This document shows, one piece after another, positions 7,956-16,236 of a stretch of DNA of 64,000 bases. Position 1 is the first letter of the stretch. The number at the start of each line of letters is the position of its first letter. Origin of the DNA: JADLBR01 sp964651705 (GTDB lineage: Bacteria > Verrucomicrobiota > Verrucomicrobiia > JADLBR01); the NCBI GenBank assembly GCA_964651705.1, contig CAZYWZ010000021.1, positions 1-64,000 of the forward strand, given 5' to 3'. The translations under genes and the position numbers were made by a program. The notes under the pieces were generated by a model. It did not search any database. It was not told the origin of the DNA and was given only the letters and a program-made list of their open reading frames with translations.

Positions 7956-9251
7956 CTAACCCTGTCGGCCGACACCCCAGTAACGATAACCGAACTGGCG
8001 CAGCGCACCCGCGTCGAGGAGGTTGCGCCCATCGAAAATCAGCGGGGCCACCATGCGCCCCTTGAGATCGGCCCAGGGGAGCGCGCGGAACTCCTTCCAC
8101 TCCGTCGCGATCACGACCGCCTCGGCCCCCTCGAACACGTCCTCCGCCCTGTCGCGCATCTCGGCGCCAGGCAATTCGGCGGCCGCCTTGCCCATGGCCT
8201 GCGGGTCGTGGGCCACCACGCGCGCCCCCTCTTCCATCAGGCGCCGGCAGAGCGCGATGGCCGTGCTGCTCCGCACGTCATCGGTGTTGGCCTTGAAGGC
8301 GAGGCCCAGCACCCCGATCCGCTTCTCCTTCAGCACCCACAGCGCGTCCCGGATCTTCTTCACGAACCTGTCCAGCTGTGCCCCGTTGATCGCCTCGACC
8401 TCGCGCAACAGGCTGAAGGGAACCCCCAGCTCGTCCGCGATCGCGATGAAGGCCTTGATGTCCTTGGGGAAACAGCTCCCGCCATAGCCGAGACCCGCGT
8501 TCAGGAAATCCCGACCGATGCGCTTGTCCGCCCCCATCCCATCGGCCACGTCATCGATGTTCGCGCCCGACGCCTCGCAGATCGCCGCCACCGCGTTGAT
8601 ATACGAGATCTTCAGCGCCAGGAAGGAATTCGCCGCGTGCTTGATCAGCTCCGCGCTGTTGATGTCGGTGATGTAGATCGGCGCGTGGAATGGCTCGTAG
8701 ATGCGCTTCATCATCTCCGCCGCACGCCCCGAATTGGCCCCGATCACGATCCGGTCCGGGCGCATCAGATCGGCGACCGCGCACCCCTCGCGGAGAAACT
8801 CCGGGTTGCTCACCACGTCGAACTCCGCACCCGCACCGCCGTACCGGGAGATCGTCTCGGCGACCTTCTCGCCGGTCTTCACCGGCACCGTGCTCTTGTC
8901 CACGATCACCCGATAGCCCTTCAGCACCCCCGCGATCTCCCGCGCCACCTTCTCGATGTAGGTCAGGTCAACCTTGCCGTCCGGCAGCGGCGGCGTCGGC
9001 ACCGCGATGAACACCACGTCCGAATTCTCGACCCCGTCGCCGATCGAGTCCGTGAAGCGCAGCCGCCCCGTCGCCGTGTTCGCGCGAATGAGCTCCTCGA
9101 GGCCCGGCTCGTAGATCGGCACCCGCCCCGACTGGAGCGCCCGCACCTTCTCCGAGTCGTTGTCCACGCAGATGACCCGGTGCCCCACCTCCGCAAAACA
9201 CGTCCCCGTGACGAGGCCGACGTATCCCGATCCTATGATGCTCAGCCGCAT
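7956..9251 (-). CDS. ugd: UDP-glucose 6-dehydrogenase
   Basis: Oxidises UDP-glucose to UDP-glucuronate with two NAD+, giving a precursor for surface polysaccharide and uronate sugars. The 431-residue product has the N-terminal Rossmann motif IIGSGYVGLVTGTCFAEVG, the catalytic-Cys motif GLGYGGSCFPKDIKAF, and GLAFKANTDDVRSSTAI before the C-terminal domain. The ATG at 9251 (MRLSIIG) is chosen because the Rossmann strand must begin there; the frame stays open 15 codons upstream without homology. It is immediately upstream of speA. Confidence 0.96.
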   Translation of the reverse strand: MRLSIIGSGYVGLVTGTCFAEVGHRVICVDNDSEKVRALQSGRVPIYEPGLEELIRANTATGRLRFTDSIGDGVENSDVVFIAVPTPPLPDGKVDLTYIEKVAREIAGVLKGYRVIVDKSTVPVKTGEKVAETISRYGGAGAEFDVVSNPEFLREGCAVADLMRPDRIVIGANSGRAAEMMKRIYEPFHAPIYITDINSAELIKHAANSFLALKISYINAVAAICEASGANIDDVADGMGADKRIGRDFLNAGLGYGGSCFPKDIKAFIAIADELGVPFSLLREVEAINGAQLDRFVKKIRDALWVLKEKRIGVLGLAFKANTDDVRSSTAIALCRRLMEEGARVVAHDPQAMGKAAAELPGAEMRDRAEDVFEGAEAVVIATEWKEFRALPWADLKGRMVAPLIFDGRNLLDAGALRQFGYRYWGVGRQG

Positions 9252-9326
9252 GAGGCTTGGATTTGTACGAGTTTCCGGACGGATGACAACCCCCAATCGC
9301 CGGCGCGCGCGCCCCCGGGATCCCGA

Positions 9327-11753
9327 TCAGTCGCCCAGCGTCAGCGGGTTGGTGCTGCCCGAGCGGTAACCGACGGGCACATCCGCCTCGGGCCACGCCT
9401 TGAGCGTAAAGGTCAGATAGAACAAGACCTCGTCCTTGGTGCCGCCGTTGTCGCGCAGCTGGGTCGTGGCCGCCATCCGCCACGAGGTCAGGTCGCGGTA
9501 CAGCGAGTACTCCTGCAGCTCCAGGACCGAATCCTTGCCCTCGAAGATGTGGCGGGTGCCCACCGACCAGTCCTCGCTCAGGCGCCAGAGCCACCCCAGC
9601 GACAGCTTGGTGCTATCCTCGAAAAACTCGTGCCCGGAAATGTGCCGCACGTTCATCCTCAGCTCCAGGGGCCGCGCCACCTGCCACGTCATCCGCGCGT
9701 TGTACTCGTGGAAGCCGTCGCCGTACAGGTCCGTCGCCCCGAAGAGTTGCAGCTTCATCCAATCCACGGGGCGGAAGGTCATCTCGTTGTAGAGGTTCGA
9801 GGTCAGGTGGTCGTTGTAGATGTGCCCCTCGAGATCGAAATCGATATAGGTCGCCCACTCGAAGATGTCCCAGTTGCGGCCATTCCGGTGGGTCTGCCAC
9901 TTCTGGCGAAAGCCGGTCCGCGCGATGACTTGGTTGTCGAGGGAATCGATCGAATTGTACTGGGGGAAATCGAGCGGGGCCAGGCGCGTGGAGGGTAGCC
10001 TGCCGTCGAACTGCATGATCCGGTCGGCCGAGATATTCGGGTCGGGGATGTACGAGAAATTGAAGAAGGGCTCGATGACGTGCCGGATCCCGTCGATGCC
10101 CCAATTCGGGCGCTGCACGTCCCAGGTCCGCGACAGCTTGAAGGAGCCCTCGAGGCCCAGGTTGAACACCGCGCGCAGGACCCCATCGCCGCCGTCCGCG
10201 CCGGAGACCCGGACGGTGTCGAAATCTTTCCGGTCGCGCCCGTACCGGTCGCTGACCTCGTCGTCGCTGCCGTACATCAACCCGTAGGCCCGGCTCATGC
10301 CGTAGGACTCGGCGGGGACGTAATAGTCGTCATCCTCGCCCCACGAGTCGCTATAGTAGGTGAGGCGCATGCCCGCCCGGGGCGCGAGATTCAGCCAGCC
10401 GAAGAGCTGGCCCGGGACCGTGAGCTGGTGGTAGGTGTCCATCCGCAGCGCGTTGAAGTCCTGCGGCATGTCCGCGTCCTCGTTGGAAAACTTCCGGTCG
10501 AACTGCGTCACCGAGGTCTGGCCGTTGTACTCCAACCATCCCCCGGGATCGAGCGGCTGGCGCTTGATGTCCAGGGAGATCTCCGGCTCGCGCTCGACGG
10601 TCTCGAAGAAATCGTTGAGCTGCTGGCGCGCCAGGAGGGTCACGGTGTAGTTGGGGTCATACTTGACCAGCTCGACGAAATTGTCGGGGATCCGCTCCTC
10701 CCGGAATTCGTCCTCGAAGAAATCCCGCTCGAACCGCTTGTCGCTCATCTTGTTGACCGAGACATTGGCGTAGATGTCCTTCTCCTCGGTCAGATAGGCC
10801 CGCTGCTTGAGCCGGAAGCGATAGCGCCCATAGTCCCCCGTCTTATTTTCCTCATCCCCCGACCGGAACGGATCGTCGTCGTGCGCGTAATAGAGATCGG
10901 CCTCCCCCTGCCCGTACTCGCCCTCTTTCGAGTACTGCCCCTTCCGGCGGCCATAGATCCAGCGAAAGTCGACGCCCCCCGCAACGCCGCGCGCGCTGCG
11001 GAGATCCACGTGGGTCTTCATGTGGACATTCTTGCTCAACTCGAAGCCGTACCCCATGAGCAGGAAGGCGCCCCATTCCGAGGTGTAGCCCGGGACGAAC
11101 TGCACCGCGATGTCCGCGCCACCCGGATCGTACACGAGCGAGGGCACCCAGAGCAGCGGCACCGAACCGGCCGACACGACCGCGTCCTGCATGACATACC
11201 GGTGCTCGCCGGGCTCGTAGGAGAGCACCCGCGGGGTGACCCGGAAGCCGGGCTGCTGGACGTTCTCGGTGGAAAAGAGACTGTTGTCCGCCTGATATTT
11301 CAGCGCATCCCCGGAACCCAGGGTGCGGATCTTCTCGACGGAACCGACCACCGGCAGCGCGACGAAGCGGATGTTGTCGCCATCGACCCCCTTGGTCTTC
11401 ATGTTGTACCGCATCCGGTCCCCCGCCCAGACCGTGCCATCCTCCGTGTAGATGCGGACGTTGCCCTCGGCCTCGGCCCACCCGTTCTTGGTGTCGAACG
11501 TCATCTTGTCGCAGTAGAGCGTGGTCTCGCCGTAAATCAGCTCGACGTTCTTCTCGGCATAGGCAATGCCGTCCTCGATCCGGTTTTCCCCATCGGCGGT
11601 CACCTGGATCCGCGTCTTCTGGGCCCCCTCCGATGCCATCTGCCCGAAATTGGGCAACTTCGGCGCGGGCTGGGCAAGGGCCGTTCCCGGGGCGCACAGC
11701 ACCACCCCAGCCACTGCTATCGCGGCAAGCCTCTGACCCAAAATGCGTTTCAA
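9327..11753 (-). CDS. lptD: LPS-assembly outer-membrane protein LptD
   Basis: Outer-membrane beta-barrel that inserts lipopolysaccharide into the outer leaflet. The 808-residue product begins with a signal peptide (LAAIAVAGVVLCAPGTALAQ). Residues about 45-170 form the periplasmic LptA-like jellyroll (IEDGIAYAEKNVELIYGETT, YCDKMTFDTKNGWAEAEGNV). The rest is a Tyr/Trp- and Asp-rich beta-barrel with alternating hydrophobic strands, for example NWDIFEWATYIDFDLEG. Its presence shows an LPS-type outer membrane. It is the first gene of the minus-strand run lptD-ugd-speA. Confidence 0.9.
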   Translation of the reverse strand: MKRILGQRLAAIAVAGVVLCAPGTALAQPAPKLPNFGQMASEGAQKTRIQVTADGENRIEDGIAYAEKNVELIYGETTLYCDKMTFDTKNGWAEAEGNVRIYTEDGTVWAGDRMRYNMKTKGVDGDNIRFVALPVVGSVEKIRTLGSGDALKYQADNSLFSTENVQQPGFRVTPRVLSYEPGEHRYVMQDAVVSAGSVPLLWVPSLVYDPGGADIAVQFVPGYTSEWGAFLLMGYGFELSKNVHMKTHVDLRSARGVAGGVDFRWIYGRRKGQYSKEGEYGQGEADLYYAHDDDPFRSGDEENKTGDYGRYRFRLKQRAYLTEEKDIYANVSVNKMSDKRFERDFFEDEFREERIPDNFVELVKYDPNYTVTLLARQQLNDFFETVEREPEISLDIKRQPLDPGGWLEYNGQTSVTQFDRKFSNEDADMPQDFNALRMDTYHQLTVPGQLFGWLNLAPRAGMRLTYYSDSWGEDDDYYVPAESYGMSRAYGLMYGSDDEVSDRYGRDRKDFDTVRVSGADGGDGVLRAVFNLGLEGSFKLSRTWDVQRPNWGIDGIRHVIEPFFNFSYIPDPNISADRIMQFDGRLPSTRLAPLDFPQYNSIDSLDNQVIARTGFRQKWQTHRNGRNWDIFEWATYIDFDLEGHIYNDHLTSNLYNEMTFRPVDWMKLQLFGATDLYGDGFHEYNARMTWQVARPLELRMNVRHISGHEFFEDSTKLSLGWLWRLSEDWSVGTRHIFEGKDSVLELQEYSLYRDLTSWRMAATTQLRDNGGTKDEVLFYLTFTLKAWPEADVPVGYRSGSTNPLTLGD

Positions 11754-11868
11754 GAGATTGAATCTTTAGGCAAAAACCGCCCGTTTTCCAAGCGGAATAT
11801 TTGGGCGGGTCTTTCCGGGGTGGAAGCCGCGGGTCCGGAGCGGTGGCGCACCGCCGGGGCGTAAAATG

Positions 11869-11931
11869 GTAGGCTGCGCCTTGGGGCACGCTGCCGAATC
11901 GAACGTCCGCGTGCGCCAAGGCGCAGCCTAC
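11869..11931. repeat. 63-bp palindromic repeat (GTAGGCTGCGCC type), copy 1
   Basis: The left arm GTAGGCTGCGCCTTGGGGCA and right arm GCGCCAAGGCGCAGCCTAC are inverted, and the middle (CTGCCGAATCGAACGTCCGC) is shared with copy 2 at 34405-34467. Similarity continues to about 11959. It begins 21 nt after the stop of the minus-strand DUF3300 gene. The other part of the 11754-11951 gap is the lptD upstream region, with no clear promoter. Confidence 0.85.
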
Positions 11932-11951
11932 ATCCCGACCCAATTTTCGAA

Positions 11952-14543
11952 TCAGTCCTTGTCCCGTCGCCCGCGGTCGCGATCCCCGCCACCGCGGTCC
12001 CGGTCACCTCCCGAGGAGGACCGCGAGGACTTATGCCCCTCAAACTTGAAGCCGCCTCCGCCAGACGAAGGGGACTTGCGCTCAATCGAGCGGCTGCCCG
12101 AACTGCCGGAGCTGCGGCTGAATGAGGACTTGTTCGAGTCGCCCGAACCGCGCCCGCTGTCACCCCTCTTGAACATCTCGCTCATGCTGCGTCCCGAATC
12201 CCGGTTCCGGTTCTCGAAGCTGAACCCGCTGGAGCCCGATCGGCTCGGCGAACGGAATTCCTTCGGTGGCTCGGGCCGCTTCGAGAAGCTGAAAGAGCGG
12301 CTCGATGAACCCGAAGAGCTGGATTTCTTGTCGTCGTCGCGATCGCGTGAACCAAAGGAGGAGATGCTGCCGCGCGAGCGGTCATCCGAGCCCCTCTGGC
12401 GGAAGGCGTCGATCATGCGGCTGAAGTCGCCGCTGGAGGAACTGCCGCGCTCGGGCTGCCGGAAGGTCTGCGTCTTGGGAGGATCGAAGACCCGGGTGGC
12501 CTTGGGGATCTCCTTGCCCTTGTCCCCGTCCTTGTCCCCGCCGCGCGAGAAGATCCCGCCGAGATTCCGTTCTCCGCCCTCGCCACCGCCGCCACGCGAG
12601 CGCAGCGCCTCCAAAATCCGGTTGCTGCTGCCCTCGTCGCGGCCTCGGCTCGGCCCACCCGCGCCGGAGAAACCCTCGCCCGGGGTGCGCTTGACCAGCT
12701 CCGCCCGCGGCGCCTCCTTGCCCTTGTCACCGTCCTTGTCGCCGCCGCGCGAGAAGATCCCGCCGAGATTCCGTTCTCCGCCCTCGCCACCGCCGCCACG
12801 CGAGCGCAGCGCCTCCAAAATCCGGTTGCTGCTGCCCTCGTCGCGGCCTCGGCTCGGCCCACCCGCGCCGGAGAAACCCTCGCCCGGGGTGCGCTTGACC
12901 AGCTCCGCCCGCGGCGCCTCCTTGCCCTTGTCACCGTCCTTGTCCCCACTGGGCTTCCACGAACCGAACCTCTCCCGCAGCCCGCCCAAGAATCCGCCGC
13001 CGGGGCCGGAATCCCGCGACCCGCGCTCGCCAATGCCGGAACCAGCCAGGCCTACCTGACGGACCCCATCCCGCGAACCGTCGCCCCCGGAGCGCCTCTG
13101 TTCCAGCAGGGCGGGGAAATCTTTGGCCGGACCCCGATAGGCCACGCCGCGCCGATGCTTCGGGTCGTGCTCCCATCGCCCAATCCCAGAACCCAGACCC
13201 CCGCCTTCGCCATGGCCGCCCGGAGATCCCCTCTCCAACTGCGCCTTGGCGAGCAGATCCTTGTACTGCTGGTTACCGCGCGCCCTATCGAACCGGCCCC
13301 GCATCCATTCCCGGTCCTCAGGCGAGAGGTTCTTCAGCCGATCCACCAGCACGGGGTCCTTGATGCCCGCCCGCCCCCAGTCGAGCTTGCCCCAATCGCC
13401 CCGGCGCCAATCGACCCGATCCATGTCCACGCGGCGCCAATCGACACGGTTCCAGTCAAACTTCCGGAAATCCGCGTGCCGCCAGTCGTACCGGTTGATA
13501 TCGATGTTATCGATGTTGATGTGCCGGATGTCGATGTCGCGCCCGCCGTGCCGGATGCGGTCGCAGCGCCTCCAGTCCACCCGGTCCCAATCGCAGTCGT
13601 CCCAGTCGATCCGGTGATTCCTGCGCCAGTGATAACCCCGATACCCGTGGTCCCACCAGTCGTCGTAGTCCCGGCAATACACGATGCGCCGGTCGTACCA
13701 GTCGCAATCATTCCACCACCAGGAGAAGGAGCCGATGGCCACGCCCAGCCCAAAGCCGATGAAGCCCGGCGTCCAATCCTCCACGTAGGTGTAGCCGCTC
13801 GGATAATACACGATCTCCGGGTCGTAGGTCGGGACGTAGATCACCTCGGGCTGCGCCGGCTCGATCACCACCACGGTCCGGTCGCCCGCCGTCTCCACCT
13901 CGACGGTCTGCTTGTCATTCGATTTCAGCGTTCCCGCCGCCTGCGCCTTCATCCGCATCCGCTGGATCGCGTCCAGCACGTCCTGCTCCTGCCCGAGCAC
14001 CGCATCCCCGAGCTGCGTCGTCCAATCCAGATTCTCGTCCATGTACTGCAGCACGTCGGGGAACGCGCACAGGGCCTTGACGCTCGGCGCCCACTCCCGG
14101 TCGGTCACCGCCTTCTCCAGGGCCTCTCCCTCGAGCCCCTTGTTCGCCTGCGCCCAGCGCGATGCCTGCACCACCTCCAGCGGGTAGGTCGACGCCGGCA
14201 GCAACTGCGCCAGCAGCGGGTCGGGATACAGCGCCACCGGACCCACCAGTTTGTCCAATTGCTCGGCGCTCAAAAGGGCTGCGGCCTGCGGGGTCGGCGG
14301 TGGCGGCGCCTCCGCAACGGCCGGGGCCTGCGGCGTCGGCGGTGTCACCGGAACCAGCACCGGCGTTTCATCGATTGGCGGCCTCACGGCCTCGGCGGCC
14401 TCGCGGGTCGGGGGCTCCGGCAAGACCGGCGCCTGGGCCACAGGGGCCTTGGCCTGCTGCCCGCAGGCCGCGAACGTCATCGCAAAACCCAGCGCCAATA
14501 CCATCGCGCCCGCGGGGTTGTGGTGTTCTCTCAGTGTTTCCAT
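11952..14543 (-). CDS. DUF3300-domain lipoprotein with Asp/Trp-rich and tandem-repeat tail
   Basis: An 863-residue protein of unknown function. The start at 14543 (METLREHH) gives a lipoprotein signal: a hydrophobic stretch, then FAAC with Cys27. Residues about 75-260 match DUF3300 (LVGPVALYPDPLLAQLLPAS, the YPLEVVQASRW segment, QPEVIYVPTYDPEIVYYPSG). A Trp-rich hydrophobic stretch follows (FGLGVAIGSFSWWW). Residues 262-400 are full of DWRR and DWDRVD units. Residues 532-677 are tandem 68-residue repeats. The C-terminus is Ser/Arg/Gly-rich and low-complexity. It is probably anchored in a membrane and faces the periplasm or surface. Confidence 0.85.
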   Translation of the reverse strand: METLREHHNPAGAMVLALGFAMTFAACGQQAKAPVAQAPVLPEPPTREAAEAVRPPIDETPVLVPVTPPTPQAPAVAEAPPPPTPQAAALLSAEQLDKLVGPVALYPDPLLAQLLPASTYPLEVVQASRWAQANKGLEGEALEKAVTDREWAPSVKALCAFPDVLQYMDENLDWTTQLGDAVLGQEQDVLDAIQRMRMKAQAAGTLKSNDKQTVEVETAGDRTVVVIEPAQPEVIYVPTYDPEIVYYPSGYTYVEDWTPGFIGFGLGVAIGSFSWWWNDCDWYDRRIVYCRDYDDWWDHGYRGYHWRRNHRIDWDDCDWDRVDWRRCDRIRHGGRDIDIRHINIDNIDINRYDWRHADFRKFDWNRVDWRRVDMDRVDWRRGDWGKLDWGRAGIKDPVLVDRLKNLSPEDREWMRGRFDRARGNQQYKDLLAKAQLERGSPGGHGEGGGLGSGIGRWEHDPKHRRGVAYRGPAKDFPALLEQRRSGGDGSRDGVRQVGLAGSGIGERGSRDSGPGGGFLGGLRERFGSWKPSGDKDGDKGKEAPRAELVKRTPGEGFSGAGGPSRGRDEGSSNRILEALRSRGGGGEGGERNLGGIFSRGGDKDGDKGKEAPRAELVKRTPGEGFSGAGGPSRGRDEGSSNRILEALRSRGGGGEGGERNLGGIFSRGGDKDGDKGKEIPKATRVFDPPKTQTFRQPERGSSSSGDFSRMIDAFRQRGSDDRSRGSISSFGSRDRDDDKKSSSSGSSSRSFSFSKRPEPPKEFRSPSRSGSSGFSFENRNRDSGRSMSEMFKRGDSGRGSGDSNKSSFSRSSGSSGSRSIERKSPSSGGGGFKFEGHKSSRSSSGGDRDRGGGDRDRGRRDKD
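12511..12947 (-). repeat. 204-bp in-frame tandem repeats inside the DUF3300 gene
   Basis: Near-identical units start at 12511, 12715 and 12919; the third is a partial unit of about 29 bp. 204 bp equals 68 codons, so the frame is kept. Each unit encodes a charged GDKDGDKGKE segment, an LVKRTPGEGFSGAGG segment and an RILEALRSRGGGGEGGERN segment. Copies 1 and 2 differ at only a few bases, so the duplication is recent or kept uniform by recombination. Confidence 0.95.
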
Positions 14544-14626
14544 GGCTCGCCTCCAACCCATTAGACGATACCCCCGCCCCACCGATTCGCGAATTCTGTC
14601 CGGCCGCCGCCCGCCGCCGCCGAAAG

Positions 14627-14699
14627 TGTAGCCCATCTGGTCACAGATGGGCCGGGGCGCTCAGCCAGCGCTTCCACGGCCTGACGGCCGCGGCTACAA
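14627..14699. repeat. Bipartite palindromic repeat, copy 1
   Basis: The element begins TGTAGCCCATCTGGTCACAG, whose first hairpin is CCCATCTG/CAGATGGG. It ends with CCACGGCCTGACGGCCGCGG and then CTACA. The same two hairpins, in inverted order, make up the element at 59781-59862. It begins 19 nt after the GH10 stop codon. The remaining 14544-14626 is the DUF3300 upstream region, with no clear promoter. Confidence 0.85.
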
Positions 14700-14717
14700 T
14701 CGGAATCTCCGGGCGGC

Positions 14718-16085
14718 CTACTTCCCCACCACCAGACGCACCGGCACCGCCCTCCCGCTCGAATGCTTCACCTCAAATCTCCCGCCCGGCCCAGCTCCCG
14801 ATACCTCGACCGAATACCGCCCGAAGAATCCCCTAAATCGAATCACCCCGCCCGCGTCCGACCGGCACTCCGCGCGCGTCTTCCACTCGCCGTTGATGAG
14901 CCGATCCAGCGCCCGATACGCGGCCTTCGGCTCAAAGCGGGCATCCACCAAGCCACCCATCGCCTCGTTCTCGCCCTTCACCGCCGTCCCGTCGCCCAGA
15001 TTCCACCAGGTGATGCCCGCCATCCGAGGCGCGCTGAACCACAGCCGATAGTGGTCCCGCACCACCTCCTCCTGAAGGGCCTCGCCTCCCTCACCCGCCG
15101 AGGGAAAGGTGATCTCGGTCACGTACAGCGGCAGCCCAAACTCGCCGAATTGCTCGTACACATCCAATAGCCGATTCGGGTCACACTTCGGATCCGCCAA
15201 GAACGCGTCCAGCTTCTCGCGCCGAAAATAGTGATATTGGAACCCGATCCCCCGGATCTTCGCCCCCTCCGCCAACAGCGTCTTGATCTGCGCGAAATAC
15301 GGGTTCTCCGGCGCCCGCAAGAAGTTGAACGGGTTGGTCACCTCGTTGATCATCAGGGTCGTCCCCTCCGGAAACAGCGGCGCCACCTCCTCGAATGCCC
15401 AGCGCACGTACTCCCGCCCCGGCGTGTACAGGGGATAATTGGTCTTGCACACCAGCGACTCGTTCACCACGTCCCAGATCCCGATCTTCCCCCCGTAGCG
15501 GCCCGCGATCTCCCGAAACCGTTTCCGATACAATCCCTTCAATTCCCCCGCGTCCGACGGCAACCACGGCGGGTTGTACGCGTGCCACAGCAGCGGGTGG
15601 CCCTTCAGCGTCACCCCATGCTTCTCCGCCCACGACAGATACCGGTCCGGCGGCGGGCGGCGCCACATGTCCCGCGAACCCGCCTCCTGATACCTCAGTT
15701 CCCCGCGCGCCGGCTCCGTCCCCTCCCAATAGAATGGCACCGTCGCGAAATTGAACAGCCGCAGGAAACCCTCCTCGTACTTCCGGTTCTGCTCCGCCGT
15801 CTCAAGCTGCCCCAGGACGAAGGCGTTGCACCCGAAAAGAAATTCGTGCCCCGTCTGCGCCGCCACCACCGTCGCCCCAGCCACCGGCTTGCCCGCCGCG
15901 TCCACCAGCTCAATCGCCAGATCCCCCTTCCGGTAGCGCTCGATGTTCTCCGCGATCCTCGCATCCACCGCAGGATCCCGCCACAGCTTCCGGTACGACT
16001 CCGGCGCCGCCGCAGTCACCCCGCACGCCAAAACAACCGACCCGATACATGCCACCACCCGACCCGCAAATGACGTCGCTCTCAT
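14718..16085 (-). CDS. Endo-1,4-beta-xylanase, GH10
   Basis: Secreted enzyme that would cleave the xylan main chain. The start at 16085 (MRATSFAG) gives a clean signal peptide ending near VTAAAPES. A short beta-rich domain (residues 45-80) precedes the GH10 barrel. Visible GH10 features are FNFATVPFYWEGTEP, LKGHPLLWHAYNPPW, the acid/base glutamate in IWDVVNESLV and the nucleophile glutamate in LPLYVTEITFPS. Length is 455 residues. It is preceded by the conserved operator-like block also found before the GH13 gene, so it is probably co-regulated with the 20-56 kb region although outside it. Confidence 0.93.
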   Translation of the reverse strand: MRATSFAGRVVACIGSVVLACGVTAAAPESYRKLWRDPAVDARIAENIERYRKGDLAIELVDAAGKPVAGATVVAAQTGHEFLFGCNAFVLGQLETAEQNRKYEEGFLRLFNFATVPFYWEGTEPARGELRYQEAGSRDMWRRPPPDRYLSWAEKHGVTLKGHPLLWHAYNPPWLPSDAGELKGLYRKRFREIAGRYGGKIGIWDVVNESLVCKTNYPLYTPGREYVRWAFEEVAPLFPEGTTLMINEVTNPFNFLRAPENPYFAQIKTLLAEGAKIRGIGFQYHYFRREKLDAFLADPKCDPNRLLDVYEQFGEFGLPLYVTEITFPSAGEGGEALQEEVVRDHYRLWFSAPRMAGITWWNLGDGTAVKGENEAMGGLVDARFEPKAAYRALDRLINGEWKTRAECRSDAGGVIRFRGFFGRYSVEVSGAGPGGRFEVKHSSGRAVPVRLVVGK

Positions 16086-16165
16086 AGGTGCCCCCATCGT
16101 AGGAAGCCCCGCCCCACAACACAAACGCATATTTGAATTTTTGTGTTTCACATGTGAATCCGCAT
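16086..16165 (-). promoter_or_regulatory. Conserved upstream block with operator TTCACATGTGAA, before GH10
   Basis: A perfect 12-bp palindrome, TTCACATGTGAA, lies at 16147-16158, 62 nt upstream of the GH10 start. On the minus strand TTGTGT (16124-16119) and TACGAT (16101-16096) are 17 nt apart and resemble -35 and -10 boxes. If they are used, the transcript would start only a few bases before the ATG. The block aligns with the one at 21500-21580 over most of its length, including the region next to the start codon. Confidence 0.6.
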
Positions 16166-16188
16166 GACCCGATGGATTTGGGTGTAGC

Positions 16189-16211
16189 CCATCTGGTGAC
16201 AGATGGGCCGC
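16189..16211. repeat. Bipartite palindromic repeat, copy 2 (first hairpin only)
   Basis: TGTAGCCCATCTGGTGACAG followed by ATGGGC repeats the first hairpin of the element at 14627. The second hairpin is absent; instead a GCGCGGGCACC stretch like the 59867 repeat follows. It lies about 27 nt after the stop codon of the NHL gene. Confidence 0.75.
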
Positions 16212-16236
16212 GCGGGCACCACTTCAGGCACCCGCC

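Noticed and set aside
4992..9998. Very long open frame (over 1600 codons) on the + strand
   Set aside because: It runs antisense to sirB1-like, speA, ugd and part of lptD, all with clear family motifs. The translation is Arg/Pro/His-rich without domains, typical of GC-rich shadow frames.
12511..12947. Tandem repeats as a CRISPR array
   Set aside because: Units are 204 bp, contiguous without spacers, and encode protein in frame. No cas genes are present in the window.
13155..14564. Long open frame on the + strand
   Set aside because: Antisense to the DUF3300 lipoprotein; regular Val/Pro/Asp strings mirror its repetitive DNA.
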